From Cyathus striatus (Eukaryota > Basidiomycota > Agaricomycetes > Agaricales > Nidulariaceae): DNA of 64,000 bases. This document shows positions 24,654-36,483 of the stretch, one piece after another. Made by a program: the position numbers and the translations under genes. The stretch's first letter is position 1. Every line of letters begins with the position of its first letter. The stretch spans positions 62,001 to 126,000 of the forward strand of contig JAOVFP010000015.1 in the NCBI GenBank assembly GCA_025738555.1. The letters are read 5' to 3'. The notes beneath the pieces were generated by a model, which worked only from the letters and a program-made list of their open reading frames with translations, did not search any database and was not told the DNA's origin.

Positions 24654-27600
24654 ATGTCAAACGAAGAAGAACCACATAACAGCTACCAGAAAAAGAGGAA
24701 ATTGATGCAGCGTGCATGCGACCACTGTAGAAAGAAGAAAAGTAGGTCTCCTATAGTACGCATGTCACATCAGTTGACGTGGCTAATATTTATGTCAATC
24801 AGTTCGATGTACTAATGCTTCGATTATTCTTAAACATTTCAACGTTTCTTAAGACACGCTTTTACAGGCGACGAGCCAATTCATCCACAAGGTAAATGTT
24901 CGAAATGCGCCGAGCAAGGCATCGAGTGCACATTCACAGTTGAACCAAGAGTACGTTCCCGTATCTTCGTGTAAAGAACGAAAGCTTATACGTCGGGCTT
25001 ACATCTGCAGAAACGAGGACTGCCCAAGGGGTAAATTCATCCGTACCACGTACCACAACATGTAAATTTACGCACTCAACAGATATGTCGAAGAGCTTGA
25101 ACATCGAATTAAACTGCTGGAAGGACTGGTTAAGAAGGTGCTGACTGCCTCGTCTTTTAACCCCTACTTTCCTTAAACGAGACTCTTCAGTTGTGCCCAG
25201 ACAAATCCTTGCTACACAGCCTCGTTTATCATCTTGACCCTGAATATGCCACAGAATGCTTCGTCAATACGACTGCCTCGGAGTCAACCTCCAGTTCCTC
25301 TGTTAGCTCACTCGCCAGCTCTCCGCTGACCCAATCTCCAGCAGATAATGCACCAAAGAACGACGTGGTAGACATAACACATAAGGTTGTTTCACTCACT
25401 CTTGGTTCAAATGACGACCCTTTCAGGGACGATGAGGTCGAGGATGATATTCTTGCAGAACGACTGAAGTTGATATCCGTCAACTCGGCCAAATCTTGTA
25501 GGTTCATGGGAAAGAGTAGCGGGATGAAGTTCATGGAAACTGCGCTGTTGTTGAAAAACAAGTACTTGAAAGGAACTCCAGTCAAGCGACGCATACTGCA
25601 GCATAGAAGACCAATGTTCTGGCAGAGACTTCATGTGAGTAATTTGCCTTTTGTACGAAGATCATCTCGTATCTGAATAATCTCTTCAGTGGTATAAGGA
25701 CATGGAACGCCCACCAATGAACTATACATTCCCTTCCTCGGACCTCATCTTAAAACTTAGTAACGCGTACTTTGACCATGTGAACCTTTTCTATCCTCTG
25801 CTTCATAGACCAACGTTCGAGCGGGCCGTTGCCAATAATCTTTACCTGCACGATGAAGGATTCGGAAGCGTGCTCTTATTAGTATGCGCTGTGGGATCTC
25901 GGTATACAGATGAGATCGACGAGCGAACGCTAAACGATGGAGAACAATCCCACTTCTCGGCAGGATGGAAATGGTACAAGCAAGTTCAGGTAATCAAGCA
26001 GAGCGTGTTGGACCCGCCGACATTGTACGATCTCCAGCTGTATTGCGTGAGTACGAAATCTATTCTCCGTTCTTACCGATCCTTCTGACGCATTTTAGTT
26101 AGCAGTGCATTATCTTACGGGGTTTTGCGCACCAGAGTCAATGTGGCTTCTTGCAGGTTTCGGTATTCGCCTCGCTCAGGATGTTGGCGTTCATCGTCGT
26201 CGTATTTCTCGCGAGAGGCTCACCGTTGAAGATGAACTTTGGAAGAGAGCCTTTTGGGTTCTTGTTCTTATCGATCGAATGAATAGTGTGAGCCTGGGAA
26301 GACCATGCGCGCTTTGCGACGAATAGTACGTCCATCTATGAACTTTGGGTACTAACTCGACTGATACGTAACGAAGCTTTGATCTTGATATGCCTATTGA
26401 ATGTGATGACGAGTTCTGGGAGCATCCAGATCCAAGACATCGTTTCAAGCAACCAGATGGCGTACCTTCTGTGGTGACTGCTTTTAATCAGCATCTTCGG
26501 CTTAGCAAGATTATGATATTTTCAGTCAATACTATTGTCCGTACATCTTATCTATACCCGTCTTTTAGTTCCTGGGCTAATTGCGCTATAGTACTCGATT
26601 AAGACCAAATGGTGGGAATTAGTATTAAAATCGGACTGGGAGCAACATATTGTGGCCGAGCTGGACTCGGCTTTGAACAACTGGATAGGGGCATTACCCG
26701 ACTACTGTAAGCGTCAATTTTTATATATGTGATATGTTCTATCTAAATGCTGGAGAATACATGTAGTACGTTGGGACCCGAATCGGACGGATGACCGATT
26801 CTTCAAGCTATCCGGATCCTTGATAACTACATATCACTACGTCCAAATACTTATACATCGCTCGTTCATCCGAGACACCGGTGTACCATCGCCCCTTGTC
26901 TTTCCCTCCCTGGTAATATGTACCACTGCGGCGCGCTCGTGCTCTCTTGTCCTGGAGCGTCTAACGAAGCGTCTAACTGTGGTGTACCCCTTTATGAAAT
27001 TTACATGCGTAACAGCAGGGATAGTGTTACTTGTTAGTATTTGGGGTAGTGTACGCAATGGAGTGGAACCGGATCCAAAAGTAATGAATCACGTCGAAAA
27101 GTGTAAGGATGTCTTGAGAAAGGCGGAAGATAGATGGCATAATGCTGGGGCTCTCTTGTTCGTTTTACTATTCATCTTTGTAGTGTTGCTTTAGCTTACT
27201 ATGATTTTTTTTCAGGGACGTTTTGAATGAATTTACAAGTTCTGGGGAGGTTATACTTCCGGAGGACGACCCTGCATTACTATTTAAGCTCGGAAATACC
27301 GAATTTCTATCCAGTGATGCTGGGGAAGAGGAGAGCGCACCGTCGTTATCATCTCAAACTGGCATTTTTACTTCTAATTATCCTGCGTTTGAGATTTTCC
27401 CGCCAATACAGGAGGGCCAACTCGATTTATTCGACCAATACACAGAGACCTTTCAGCCGCCATCAATCGATCTTGGAACTGAGCAGCGGGCAGCTGCTAT
27501 TCTTGACGGTGCTCTTTTCGATGGTTTCAACCCCTCGACTTTTAACTATAGCAATGCCGAGCACCCTTCTGGCCAGATGGGTAGAAATAATGTTCCCTCT

Positions 27601-27902
27601 CGTGGTGTTCCAGAAAATGGCCATGGCTCATACATTTCTGAACACTTAGATTCGAACATGAACATAGCGCCTCCGATTGACATGCAGCAGACCTTGCATA
27701 GTAATACGATGGCCATGTGGCTCAATGGGCCCAACGGTTTCCAGTGAGTGTTCTTGTATACGGAATCATATCACCGATCTTCTGAAAATCGTCTGACACT
27801 ACACATCTTAGGCTCAATGAATGGAATTCGTTTGTGGCTGGCTTTACGGCGTTAACTAGCGAATTAAACAATGAAAATCAAGACGCTTCGGAAGGAATTT
27901 AG
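24654..27902 (+). CDS. Zn2Cys6 / fungal_trans transcription factor
   Basis: Twelve exons (24654-24741, 24868-24950, 25011-25030, 25083-25137, 25191-25634, 25690-26046, 26099-26325, 26377-26536, 26592-26706, 26767-27157, 27216-27743, 27812-27902) give 852 residues. The N-terminus is a zinc cluster (ACDHCRKKK ... GKCSKC ... ECTF) followed by a coiled-coil linker (YVEELEHRIKLLEGLVKK). The middle homology (fungal_trans) region runs from about residue 240, with FYPLLHRPTFE, LAVHYLTG and WKRAFWVLVLIDR. The cluster lacks the usual third cysteine: the expected KxxCD reads KKKSD at the exon 1-2 junction. The donor at 26537 is GTCCGT. Expected to be a nuclear DNA-binding regulator; targets cannot be told. 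Confidence 0.85.
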
Positions 27903-28272
27903 CATGTGTTGACGATACCAGTGATATCTTAGTCTCAAACTCACAATCAAAAATGAGATTGCGGTTGCATTTCCTTAGTGTGAGTATGCACATGATTTTA
28001 ATGTCTTATTAATTTATAGTTCTATGAATACGCTTCGCTATCATACTACATCAGCAACCCGATACGAGCTTCTCTTAACACAGTAATGGGATTATCATTT
28101 TACTAATCATAGACATTCGACCGACATGAGCTACTATTCATGTCCTCAGTACCAAGAATGTTCAAGGCCTGGTATTCTGTATTGTTGTATTGTATATGTC
28201 TACATAATATTTAAAGCTTTAATGTTCCTAAATCTACTTTAAATTTACTGATACGAAACAACTTCAACCCAA

Positions 28273-29751
28273 CTAAGAAATACGAGTATACAAAGTATTT
28301 CTGTCAGGTTTAGGAAGTAAATTAGTCAGGTAAATCTTCATCTCTGTAATCTCTGCTTTATTATAGGCTCTATATGCTCCCTTCTCGGAAAGAGCGGCAG
28401 TGGCCCTACTAATTATCATTACAATATCATTGTAATGATCCATACCTTGAAACCCGTCTGCTTTCATCCCCGTTATATCATCCATAAGCAAACTCCTGCA
28501 ATTCTCATATACCTCGTTAGCATAGTTTATATCGTCTAACAGGTTTTCATCGAAGTATTCAATCATGTCACGACAACGGTCGAGAATCGACGTACGTATG
28601 GTGTCAGAATCCCGAATGGGAATCGTGGGACCGGATCTGGACTGGAGCTTCGATTTGGGCGAATTATGGGGTGACGGTGGAGAACAGGAGGCACACGAGC
28701 AGGTAAAGCCAATCAGTTTAAGTTCCTCTTGACGATCTGAGGTAATAGGGTACCCCATTAACGGATCGATGTAACTGTAGAAAATCTCCTCTCCCTTTTC
28801 AATATTCCTACTAGCATATACTTTCAAAGTGAAGGATCGAAGATCAAAGTTGTATCCGCAGTTCGGTAAACAGCTGTAACGTTTACCGTATGAGTTAAAT
28901 AAAGAAAAGATGATAAACTAAAGCTTTTACCTATGATTGATCCTCGACATCTCTTTAAAAACCATAGTGTACATATCATAAGTGTTCTTTCCTGAGACCA
29001 GCTCGTCAAGCTCGGAAAAGTCAAGCGAATTAGTTCCCCAAATTGAACATAGTTTATGCACAGAGTTACTTCGTGCATTATCAAGGTTCAAATAAGCTTC
29101 CCTATTTTCCAGACTCATACGGTCTAACGCCAATCTTATCATAGGCTCTAAAAGACACCTTGGCGCACACTCTGAGTCAATATTAGCGGCATTACGAATG
29201 TCGTCGGAACACTCAATTTCATCGAAATCCACAACTTGCGGGGGAACCATCAATGGCCTTCCACCAGGATACACTCCCCATACTCAATATTGCGCTTTGC
29301 AAACATTCCTAATCCTCCAACCGAACCATCACGTCGAATATTGTATGATGATTCGAAATGTATCGGCACTGCGGGAGGACATGCAAAGCCGGGTCTGTCC
29401 AACAGAGTCCATGCAGTATCACCGTAGAGAAGGCATTCCGCCGTTCCATATCTGTCACGAGAGCCTATTGACAAGTGAAAGGAACGGATTCAGTTTGAAG
29501 AATATAGCATAGTTCGTTCGGGTGGCTGTCAGTTCGGATGGGGGGATATCTACGTAATGTAAGTCATTGTTAGCTGGAATATTTCGAGTGATACAGACTC
29601 ACCAAAAGATACAATGCGCTCGTGGGGCGTTGTGCCTGAGGTGGTGGCTTTTGCGATAGATCAACATAAAACACATTTAACTTAGAGACAGTTAGAATAC
29701 CATACCTGTATAATTGCCAGCGGATGCTATGCTTCCGTTACCCTGATTCAT
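28273..29751 (-). pseudogene. SET-domain protein, frameshifted paralogue
   Basis: Paralogue of the SET gene at 42054-43487, in opposite orientation. Traceable exons: MNQGNGSIASAG (29751-29706), a short exon near 29648-29603, then GLGMFAKRNIEYGECILVE, then PLMVPPQVVDFDEIEC to INHS/CLPNC across an intron, and a final exon with EEIFYSYIDP and FTCSCASC. SET domains of this type transfer methyl groups to lysine; NHSC is the substrate/cofactor pocket motif and the CxCxxC cluster binds zinc. Near 29257-29262 one base is missing compared with the paralogue (the VE-RPLMV junction), shifting the frame. The N-terminal region is also shortened and relies on a different acceptor. Probably a pseudogene, unless the missing base is a sequence error. 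Confidence 0.72.
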
Positions 29752-29835
29752 GTTGTATTTAATCGTGTGGCGAGATAAGGGAGGCGGAAATGACTCAAAA
29801 CTTCAAGACGGTATGTAAGTAACTAAAAAGTTGTA

Positions 29836-30466
29836 TGGTGCGCGGCACTTAGTCACCACCAACTTTGTGCAACCAAAATGACTTCGTGAGAAAAAGTCCT
29901 ATGGCTTATTCCTCTTTCCATAGTGCTTAGTTTGATGAGGGGAATAAAATGCCCAGACAGATTTTTGAAATTCGCAAAACTGACGGAGATATAATTTTTG
30001 ATCAACCCAAATTCTGCCGCATTATGTAACACCTTCCAAATATGTTAATATATTCCCACGGTTTATGTATTAGTAATCAAAGGGAGAGGTATAGCGCCGT
30101 GAAGTCTTCCCACTTTCCTTCTGAATCCTCGAAGTCGGATGGCGTATGAATGATAGTTCCATCCCATCCCACACCGTCTTCATATTCACTGTCTGGTACA
30201 TCGCTATCGGATTGGATCGCATGATCAATTGGCATTGAATTGTCATATAAGCCCAATTTCCGGTGAGCCTTGGCTTCTCGAGCTCGTGCAGCAGCTATCT
30301 TTTGGGCTTTTCGTGGTCCAGCCATTGATATTAAAGTGTAGATAGAGATAGTTACAGGTACGAAACGGTAGTCCTACATCAATTTTGCATTCGGATAATT
30401 TCAAATTTTTTCGCCATCGGATTCCGCCGCTGCACATATTTAGTGGTGACTAAGCGCCGCGCACCA
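29836..30466. mobile_element. TA-flanked TIR element, Tc1/mariner-like
   Basis: Inverted termini begin TGGTGCGCGGC and continue RCTTAGTCACCAC at both ends, flanked by TA (29834-29835, 30467-30468). The 631-bp element lies about 85 bp upstream of the broken SET gene. It contains a minus-strand frame (30325-30077) but no catalytic domain. Confidence 0.7.
30077..30325 (-). CDS. Small basic-acidic ORF inside a TIR element
   Basis: 82 residues starting MAGPRKAQKIAAARAREAKA, then acidic (SDSDVPDSEYEDG, FEDSEGKWEDF). Its position inside a TA-flanked element suggests the N-terminal remnant of a transposase. No catalytic motif is present and the family is not recognised. Confidence 0.35.
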   Translation of the reverse strand: MAGPRKAQKIAAARAREAKAHRKLGLYDNSMPIDHAIQSDSDVPDSEYEDGVGWDGTIIHTPSDFEDSEGKWEDFTALYLSL

Positions 30467-31227
30467 TAGAGAAGCCACAGAAGACGAGGAATGAAATTTG
30501 AAACCAGTGTAAGGTGACTACTTGTCTGAAGGTGTACAATAAAGTACGGAGAGTGACAGCGTCCGTCTGTCACTGGTGTTCTAAATGAGTTGTCGAGTTT
30601 CCCGAGGAGTGTTGAAGTAAGGTACAAGTCTTATAAGGTTATTAAGACTTGTATAGGATTTTAAGGGAAGTAGTGAATGTGTGTTTGGTGAATTAAGGGT
30701 AGAAAATGCGAAGTTAGCTAAGGTTCTTGCCTGTGCAAGAGCTTTAACTAGTAATGAAGCTGAGCAGTATTGAGTATTAAGCAGATAGGAACAGAAGTAC
30801 ACTAAGTTTCTACAGCTAGAAGCTTAGTGTGAATAACAGATGAATGCTGAGTGTGAATCAAACTGGAATTGACTTAGGGATGTAGCTACATGAGAGGGGT
30901 TTATATACTTTTTGGAACTACCTAGGTAGAAATATGTACCATGATTAATAATACAGTAAGTAAGAATGATTTGTAGTAAAGGAATAAAGATAAAGGTAGG
31001 GGAATAAAGAAAAGAGGAAAGGAATATGTATAAAGGGCGCGCGGTGGCATCGGATAAAGTAATATTGATGCAAGCGCTTTGCCGTGCGTTTTGATTGGTC
31101 AGCGCTAAGTCACGTGCCTTTCGGTACGGTGTTTACTTTGGCGTGTCGGTTTTAAGATACTACTCAGCGCGTTAACTTTAGCGCTTGCTGAGTAATGATT
31201 GATTGATTAGTAATATTGCGGACTTCA
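30467..31227. other. AT-rich spacer, no gene seen
   Basis: Contains an inverted pair tacaagtctta / taagacttgta (about 30626-30656) and purine-rich repeats (ggaataaaga). A decayed LTR is possible but no matching ends or target duplication were found. Confidence 0.35.
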
Positions 31228-31557
31228 TCAAAATTTGTAATGATCTTCGGAGTAATCGAGGGTGTGGAACATTGTTAGTGTCTCGAGATCAGGGTGTGGT
31301 AAATAAGATAATTTATAATTGGTTAGGATGAGTACAGGAACTAATGGACTATGTATATTAGGTGTTTTTGTACATAGGCCAGTAGGGTTCCCTACACCAG
31401 ATCGACGGAACGAACCACTGGCTGGCAGCCTAACACAATCTGGGCCAAGTCTGGACTGGAGCTGGCTGAAGTCTATATTCGGATGTATACCTGCACTTAA
31501 AGCCAGAGTATTTTCCCACGTTTTCAACTGTGCTTGCGGAGGGGAAACGAAAGAGTA
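31228..31557 (-). CDS. Unrecognised ORF cut by a MITE
   Basis: A minus-strand frame reads as protein (AQLKTWENTLALSAGIHPNI, LQSRLGPDCVRLP) to a stop at 31228. Upstream it runs into a TA-flanked element; on the far side (32434-32447) lies a donor-like CAACG/GTAAGTAC. The element may have inserted in or beside an intron of this gene. No family recognised. Confidence 0.35.
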   Translation of the reverse strand, partial: YSFVSPPQAQLKTWENTLALSAGIHPNIDFSQLQSRLGPDCVRLPASGSFRRSGVGNPTGLCTKTPNIHSPLVPVLILTNYKLSYLPHPDLETLTMFHTLDYSEDHYKF

Positions 31558-32431
31558 GCCTCGGTCAAAGTTGAGCTGCAACTTCTGCTGCAGGTGGCTG
31601 TGTGCTGCCTAAAGCGGTCGATGCGCCTGATTTTTGAGACTCCGATCGTGACCCACTGTGACACCCTCTGGAAATGGACCATTCTTCTCTTCGTTCACTT
31701 GTTAACGATGTTATTCTGGCTCTGTAAACCATAATTTCATGTACTGTAATTTAAATTAACATAGGAGTTATGGTCATTTCAAAATTAATCTAATTATATA
31801 TCTTATAACTGTTTTATTCCAATAGAAACTGGGCAACAAAAAGTTTTGGTAGCACAGTATTAATTATACAGGAATCAAGTGTATTTTACAGGCCTAAATT
31901 TGTGGCACATACTTAATGAGTAAATAGTAAAGCATATTAGATATATTTAGGAAAATATCAGTGAAACAAGTGGTCTGAGACTGGCAAGATACTATTTGAA
32001 TTGTATCAACTCAAATGAAGTTCAGATGTTACAATCCGCGAAACACGTAGTATTTTGTATCTTATTCTATGTTAATATTTCAACTGATGTTATTTTATTA
32101 TAATGAAATAGCTCATAGTAGATGGCACTGTGGCAGAAATACTACATCACGTCATAAATTTATTATTTCGATCATATCTCATGCAATTCATAAACAAAAA
32201 ATATCAAAAAAAAACAATAAATCTCTATAATATAGGTTATAATAAATTGTAAGGCATGTATAGGGATATGTAAAGGTGCGGCTTATATGTTGCTCTTAAA
32301 GTCGAGTGAGTATGGGCAGTGTGACTTCCAATGTGTCGGACTTCAAAAATAAGGCGCATCAACCGCTTTATGCAACACGCAGCCACCTACAGCTGCAGCT
32401 GCAAAAGTTGTAGCTCAACTTTGACCGAGGC
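31558..32431. mobile_element. TA-flanked MITE, 874 bp
   Basis: Inverted termini GCCTCGGTCAAAGTTGAGCT at both ends, with similarity extending about 100 bp inward. TA flanks at 31556-31557 and 32432-32433. AT-rich interior without coding potential. Confidence 0.75.
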
Positions 32432-32618
32432 TAGTACTTACCGTTGCAAGATTTAATTTACAAATTTGTTAGAAAATAAACAAGGTATGTGGTGTCGCGG
32501 TGAGTTATGAAGTTATTACACACTATCAACATCAGGTATAAGAAAATAAGATTACAATACTTTATACAACCTGTAAACCGGGTAACCCTCCCTCGAGAAA
32601 CTATAATAAAACAACAAA

Positions 32619-33592
32619 TCACAAGGTCATAGGCCACTCCTGTGGCAAGGGGTCAACATGCATAAAGTTTGATCTTTCATGCGGGAATGTAACTGGGATA
32701 TCTTTCGACAAGCCAAATCCAGCTCCCAGTCTCGGAGTCGACAGCGGGATCTCTCGGAATCTCCCATCCTCCGCATCCAAACTCGATCTAATCGAACGCA
32801 GCAACTCCTCTTCGTCGTCGATATCGCAACCGTGATTGTTGGTAGCAACACCCGTTTGATCAACATTTCGGTATCCCATCAAAGGACCTGTCATTCCCAT
32901 GCACGTTGATCTGAAACGATACTCTACACCCTGCGCCACGAGGTTCTGAGAGACTTGTGTATTTTGGCGTTGGTTTTGGTTTTGGTGGCCGTAGGGAGAT
33001 GATGAATTGCGAGGAAGTCGTGAGGCAGGGATGGGGGTTGACTGTGAGTGTGAACGTGACTGCGCACGATGCTTTGCTCCCTTCGGGGTTGGTGCGGTTC
33101 CCCAGTCAGGATGGCCAGATGGAGTGAGGCTTTGTCGGAATGGGAAAGGGGGACTGGGGTTGTATCCTTGAGGGGGTTCTGACCATGAACGATCATCTAA
33201 CCTCGAGCCAGCACCGAATGCAGAATCGCTTGCTATGGGAGCGCCTGAATTAGAAATGATATGAATGAATTTAGAAATGATGATTTCTCACCTTCACCTA
33301 ACCGCGTGCTTCTACTGCCAGCTACTCCTTGGTTTTCGGACATCTTGCTTGCATCCCAACTTGCACGACGTGAGGAACCTTCTGCGTAGTCGATTAGCAT
33401 CCTTGAAGTGACTCGTATATACGACGCTGAAGACCCACCTAATGATTCTGTGTTGAAGAAGTAGGGTTGCGTACATGATGCCCATGAAATGTCGAGAAAT
33501 GTGTTTTCACGCGAAGTATCCTTCATCAGGCTCTCTTTCGTTATTATATTGGTGTCCGCTAAAACACTCGGGGCTCTCGGTGTCATAACCAT
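32619..33592 (-). CDS. Ser/Pro-rich hypothetical protein (2 exons)
   Basis: Two exons (33592-33292 and 33244-32619) joined across a 47-nt GTGAG...TTCAG intron give 308 residues without a break. The protein is rich in Ser, Pro, Gln and Asn (PPQGYNPSPPFPF, GHQNQNQRQNTQ) and probably mostly disordered. No domain, signal peptide or membrane segment is seen. The start is the first ATG of the open frame. Clean splicing and uninterrupted frame over 0.9 kb support a real gene; the function is unknown. Confidence 0.65.
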
Positions 33593-34199
33593 GTTGGGCG
33601 GGAAAGGGAAGGGAAGATGACGAGAAACGAGTCGTCGAGAGTTTTAAATAATACGAGTGTGGAGTGGAGTTCAGATCGGAAACGCTAATCTTTCAGAATT
33701 TCTTTGTCAGAGAACGAAGAAAGGGGAGTACATATGATCATCGATTCATCATCTTCTGGCTGATTATATGTGTCCCACTGTCGTATGTATGTACAAAGGA
33801 CTAATTGGGGGCAAACGCTACCGGGGCAACATCCGGTCGGCATTTCCGCCAATCCTTTAGGTTTGGAATGGAGGCGCTTACTTCAAGTTACCCACCGTGG
33901 AAGGATTTTCCTGCTTCTTATCAATTGCCAAGCTTTCCCATGATCCACAACGTAAAATACAATGTTTCGCCCCTAACGGCTTCGAAGCGCTCGTCCTCAA
34001 CTCGTCCTCTTGAGCATAGGTGATGGTTGCAAGATCCTGCCAGGACAACTATCAACAAATGTGGCTGAATGTGAGTGATTGAAAGGTAAGACAGAGACAG
34101 AGACAGAGACAGTCATAATCTGCCCAGCTCCGAATATGGTGAGATATCCTGTCCAAACATGTCGGTAAAAGTAATACATACATAGCTGGAGGCAAAGTT
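33593..34199. other. Intergenic, with a short satellite
   Basis: No gene seen. A (gacaga)-type microsatellite lies at about 34090-34112. Confidence 0.5.
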
Positions 34200-34734
34200 C
34201 CATTTTTACTCAACAAAGAACACCTATCAATTGAATACCTAATATCGCGTACTGGCGGCCATAAATATACAATACAGTATTCGACAGGGCCATCGTTCTC
34301 GTTGTGGTGTGTTGAGACCGTTGCGTAACGTTATTATTCTGATTCTGGGCGCCTCATTTCCTCTACTAACGATATGTTCAAGCTATGTACAGCGTCTTTC
34401 GAGTGTTAACAAGCGACTGGTAGGGTTTGTTGTTATGTTTATAAACAAAATTAGCGAATCAAAGACAAGTATACACCGCATGAGCCGACATCGCAGCGCC
34501 GAAGTCAATCATAAAGTTGAAGGGCGGCATCAACCCTGTTGCGGGTTTGTGATGGAAGGGGGAGGGTACAGGGCTGAGAGCCGCAAGTAGTCTTCCGCAA
34601 GGGGGGTGACAGGTACGTTACTGCGCCAATCCCACTTTTTAGGCTTCCCATCAATACGGCGGCTACGTACTTAATGTGCGGAGTTTACCCGTATCGTAAG
34701 CAGGAATACGTGTAACGTCGGTTGATAGGATATT

Positions 34735-34783
34735 AGAAAGGAATCAGGGTACTGGTGATTCACCAGTACCCTGATTCCTTTCT
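34735..34783. repeat. Perfect palindrome, 24-bp arms, 1-nt loop
   Basis: Arms 34735-34758 (starting agaaaggaatcagggtactg) and 34760-34783 are exact complements. The palindrome ends within one base of the TA at 34783-34784 flanking the next element. Confidence 0.9.
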
Positions 34784-34784
34784 A

Positions 34785-35889
34785 CAGTTGGGGTCACGCA
34801 AACACCACCAACTTTTTTGGTTGATTTTTTCCCACACCCACAATGCCTTCTGGCTTCCGAAAACCATCGGAATAGCATATTTCGAGGGTTTGCTTTTGAT
34901 TTCCACGAGCCGATTTCGCTCAAACTGATTTTTTGCATTTTTGACCCAAAAATTTGGCCATCGCCAAAAAAAACAGGTAAAATCTCGAAAAAATCATTTT
35001 CGGCATCCTTTCATTAATCTAGATATGATTCCGTAAAAATAATTCCCACCGGAGTACCGGTTCCGGCACTAAAAAAATGGCTAAGTAACTGGCCATACCT
35101 ATAGTATACACCATGAAAAATGCCCTAAAATCCTTTAAAATGTATTAAATCTTGCTCAAATAACCCATTGAGTAACATTGTGGTAGAAGCAGCAGAAATC
35201 TTAAACTTTTGTAGATTACAAGTGAATACTATACTATTAAGATATATGTAACCAAGTAGTATCATATACTAATTGCTACAAACTTTAAAGTAACATTAGA
35301 CAAACTATTTAATTCTTGACAAGTCATAGATTCATTATAAATACTATGTTGATGAGAACTTGTAACATCGACTCAATTTTCAACTTTGAGGTACCCATCA
35401 AAGATATCAAAGCAACAACTAGTGGAGTAGACAATTGTCAATGCATTTACTATTTAGCACCCTCTGTAGGGGTCAGCGCGCACCAGGCTGACAGACTTGG
35501 TCAGCAACCTCTGATGTGTCAGCATGATGTGTGTCCTTTGTTTGGCAGTTACTTTAGAAATACTTGTTAGGGCATACTTATTATGTATGTAGTTATAAAT
35601 TTGAGTAGTTTTGAGCCAAAAATTGGGTTTCCCGAGACTTGTCAGTTCCCTCCTATACCATAATAGGTTCGTGATACAGTCCATAGCCTGACTCAGGTAG
35701 ATTTAGACCCTGTAACATGTCAATTTTTTGGTCAAAAATTTTGGCCAACCCATTTTCTCGTGGGAATTTTCCGAAAACATCGTTTTTGGACGTTTCTGAG
35801 GTTGCTGATTCTGAATCTGAAGTCAGTTTGTGCCCAAAAATTCGCATTGTTGAGATATAAAATTGGTGGTGTTTGCGTGACCCCAACTG
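34785..35889. mobile_element. TA-flanked TIR element, Tc1/mariner-like, 1.1 kb
   Basis: Termini CAGTTGGGGTCACGCAAACA, continuing CCACCAA, are exact inverted repeats (27 bp) flanked by TA (34783-34784, 35890-35891). No transposase frame. It interrupts copy 1 of the EI24/RRT8-like gene. Confidence 0.85.
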
Positions 35890-36483
35890 TAATATCCTGT
35901 GAAAGTGTTTACCAAGATGAGCGCAGCACAGCAGGACTTAACCTGGTGCATTTCCGACCTATCAGAAGACCCGTTCTATCCTAACGCCTTTCCCAAAAAC
36001 CCAATTCCAAGTTCCTATATATAGTCGGACAACGTGTGATAACAACAACTCCTCGATCAGCCATAAACATGGTCGAACAAGTCGAAATTACAATATAGAA
36101 GTCCGAATCGAACAGGGCCCATCATCCTTGTGCAGCCAGGATATCATAACGTTAACCTCCCTACTCCTCCTCAGGGTCCTCCTCATCTCAGCTTCAAATT
36201 ATATTACGCTACACCCACGTCTTCAATCTGCCGACTTAAGAGCACTGCATCCTCTTGATGATGCTATCTTTCTCTAAACCTATACCACACCCAAGTAAAA
36301 CTGTAAGTTTTATTATATATCGGTAGAGAGTAGAACGTACCATGAGCCAACATAGCAGCGCCTATACGAGTCCCATAATTAGACCTTCGAGGAGGGATAT
36401 CGTGAATCTGAATGCTTGGTTTTGTTAGTGCGTTTTACTGAAAGGATGGAGAGAGAAGGGTAGGAGATGGATGAACAGACGAC

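Noticed and set aside
30610..31227. Possible solo LTR starting tgttgaagtaagg
   Set aside because: No matching CA end and no target duplication found.
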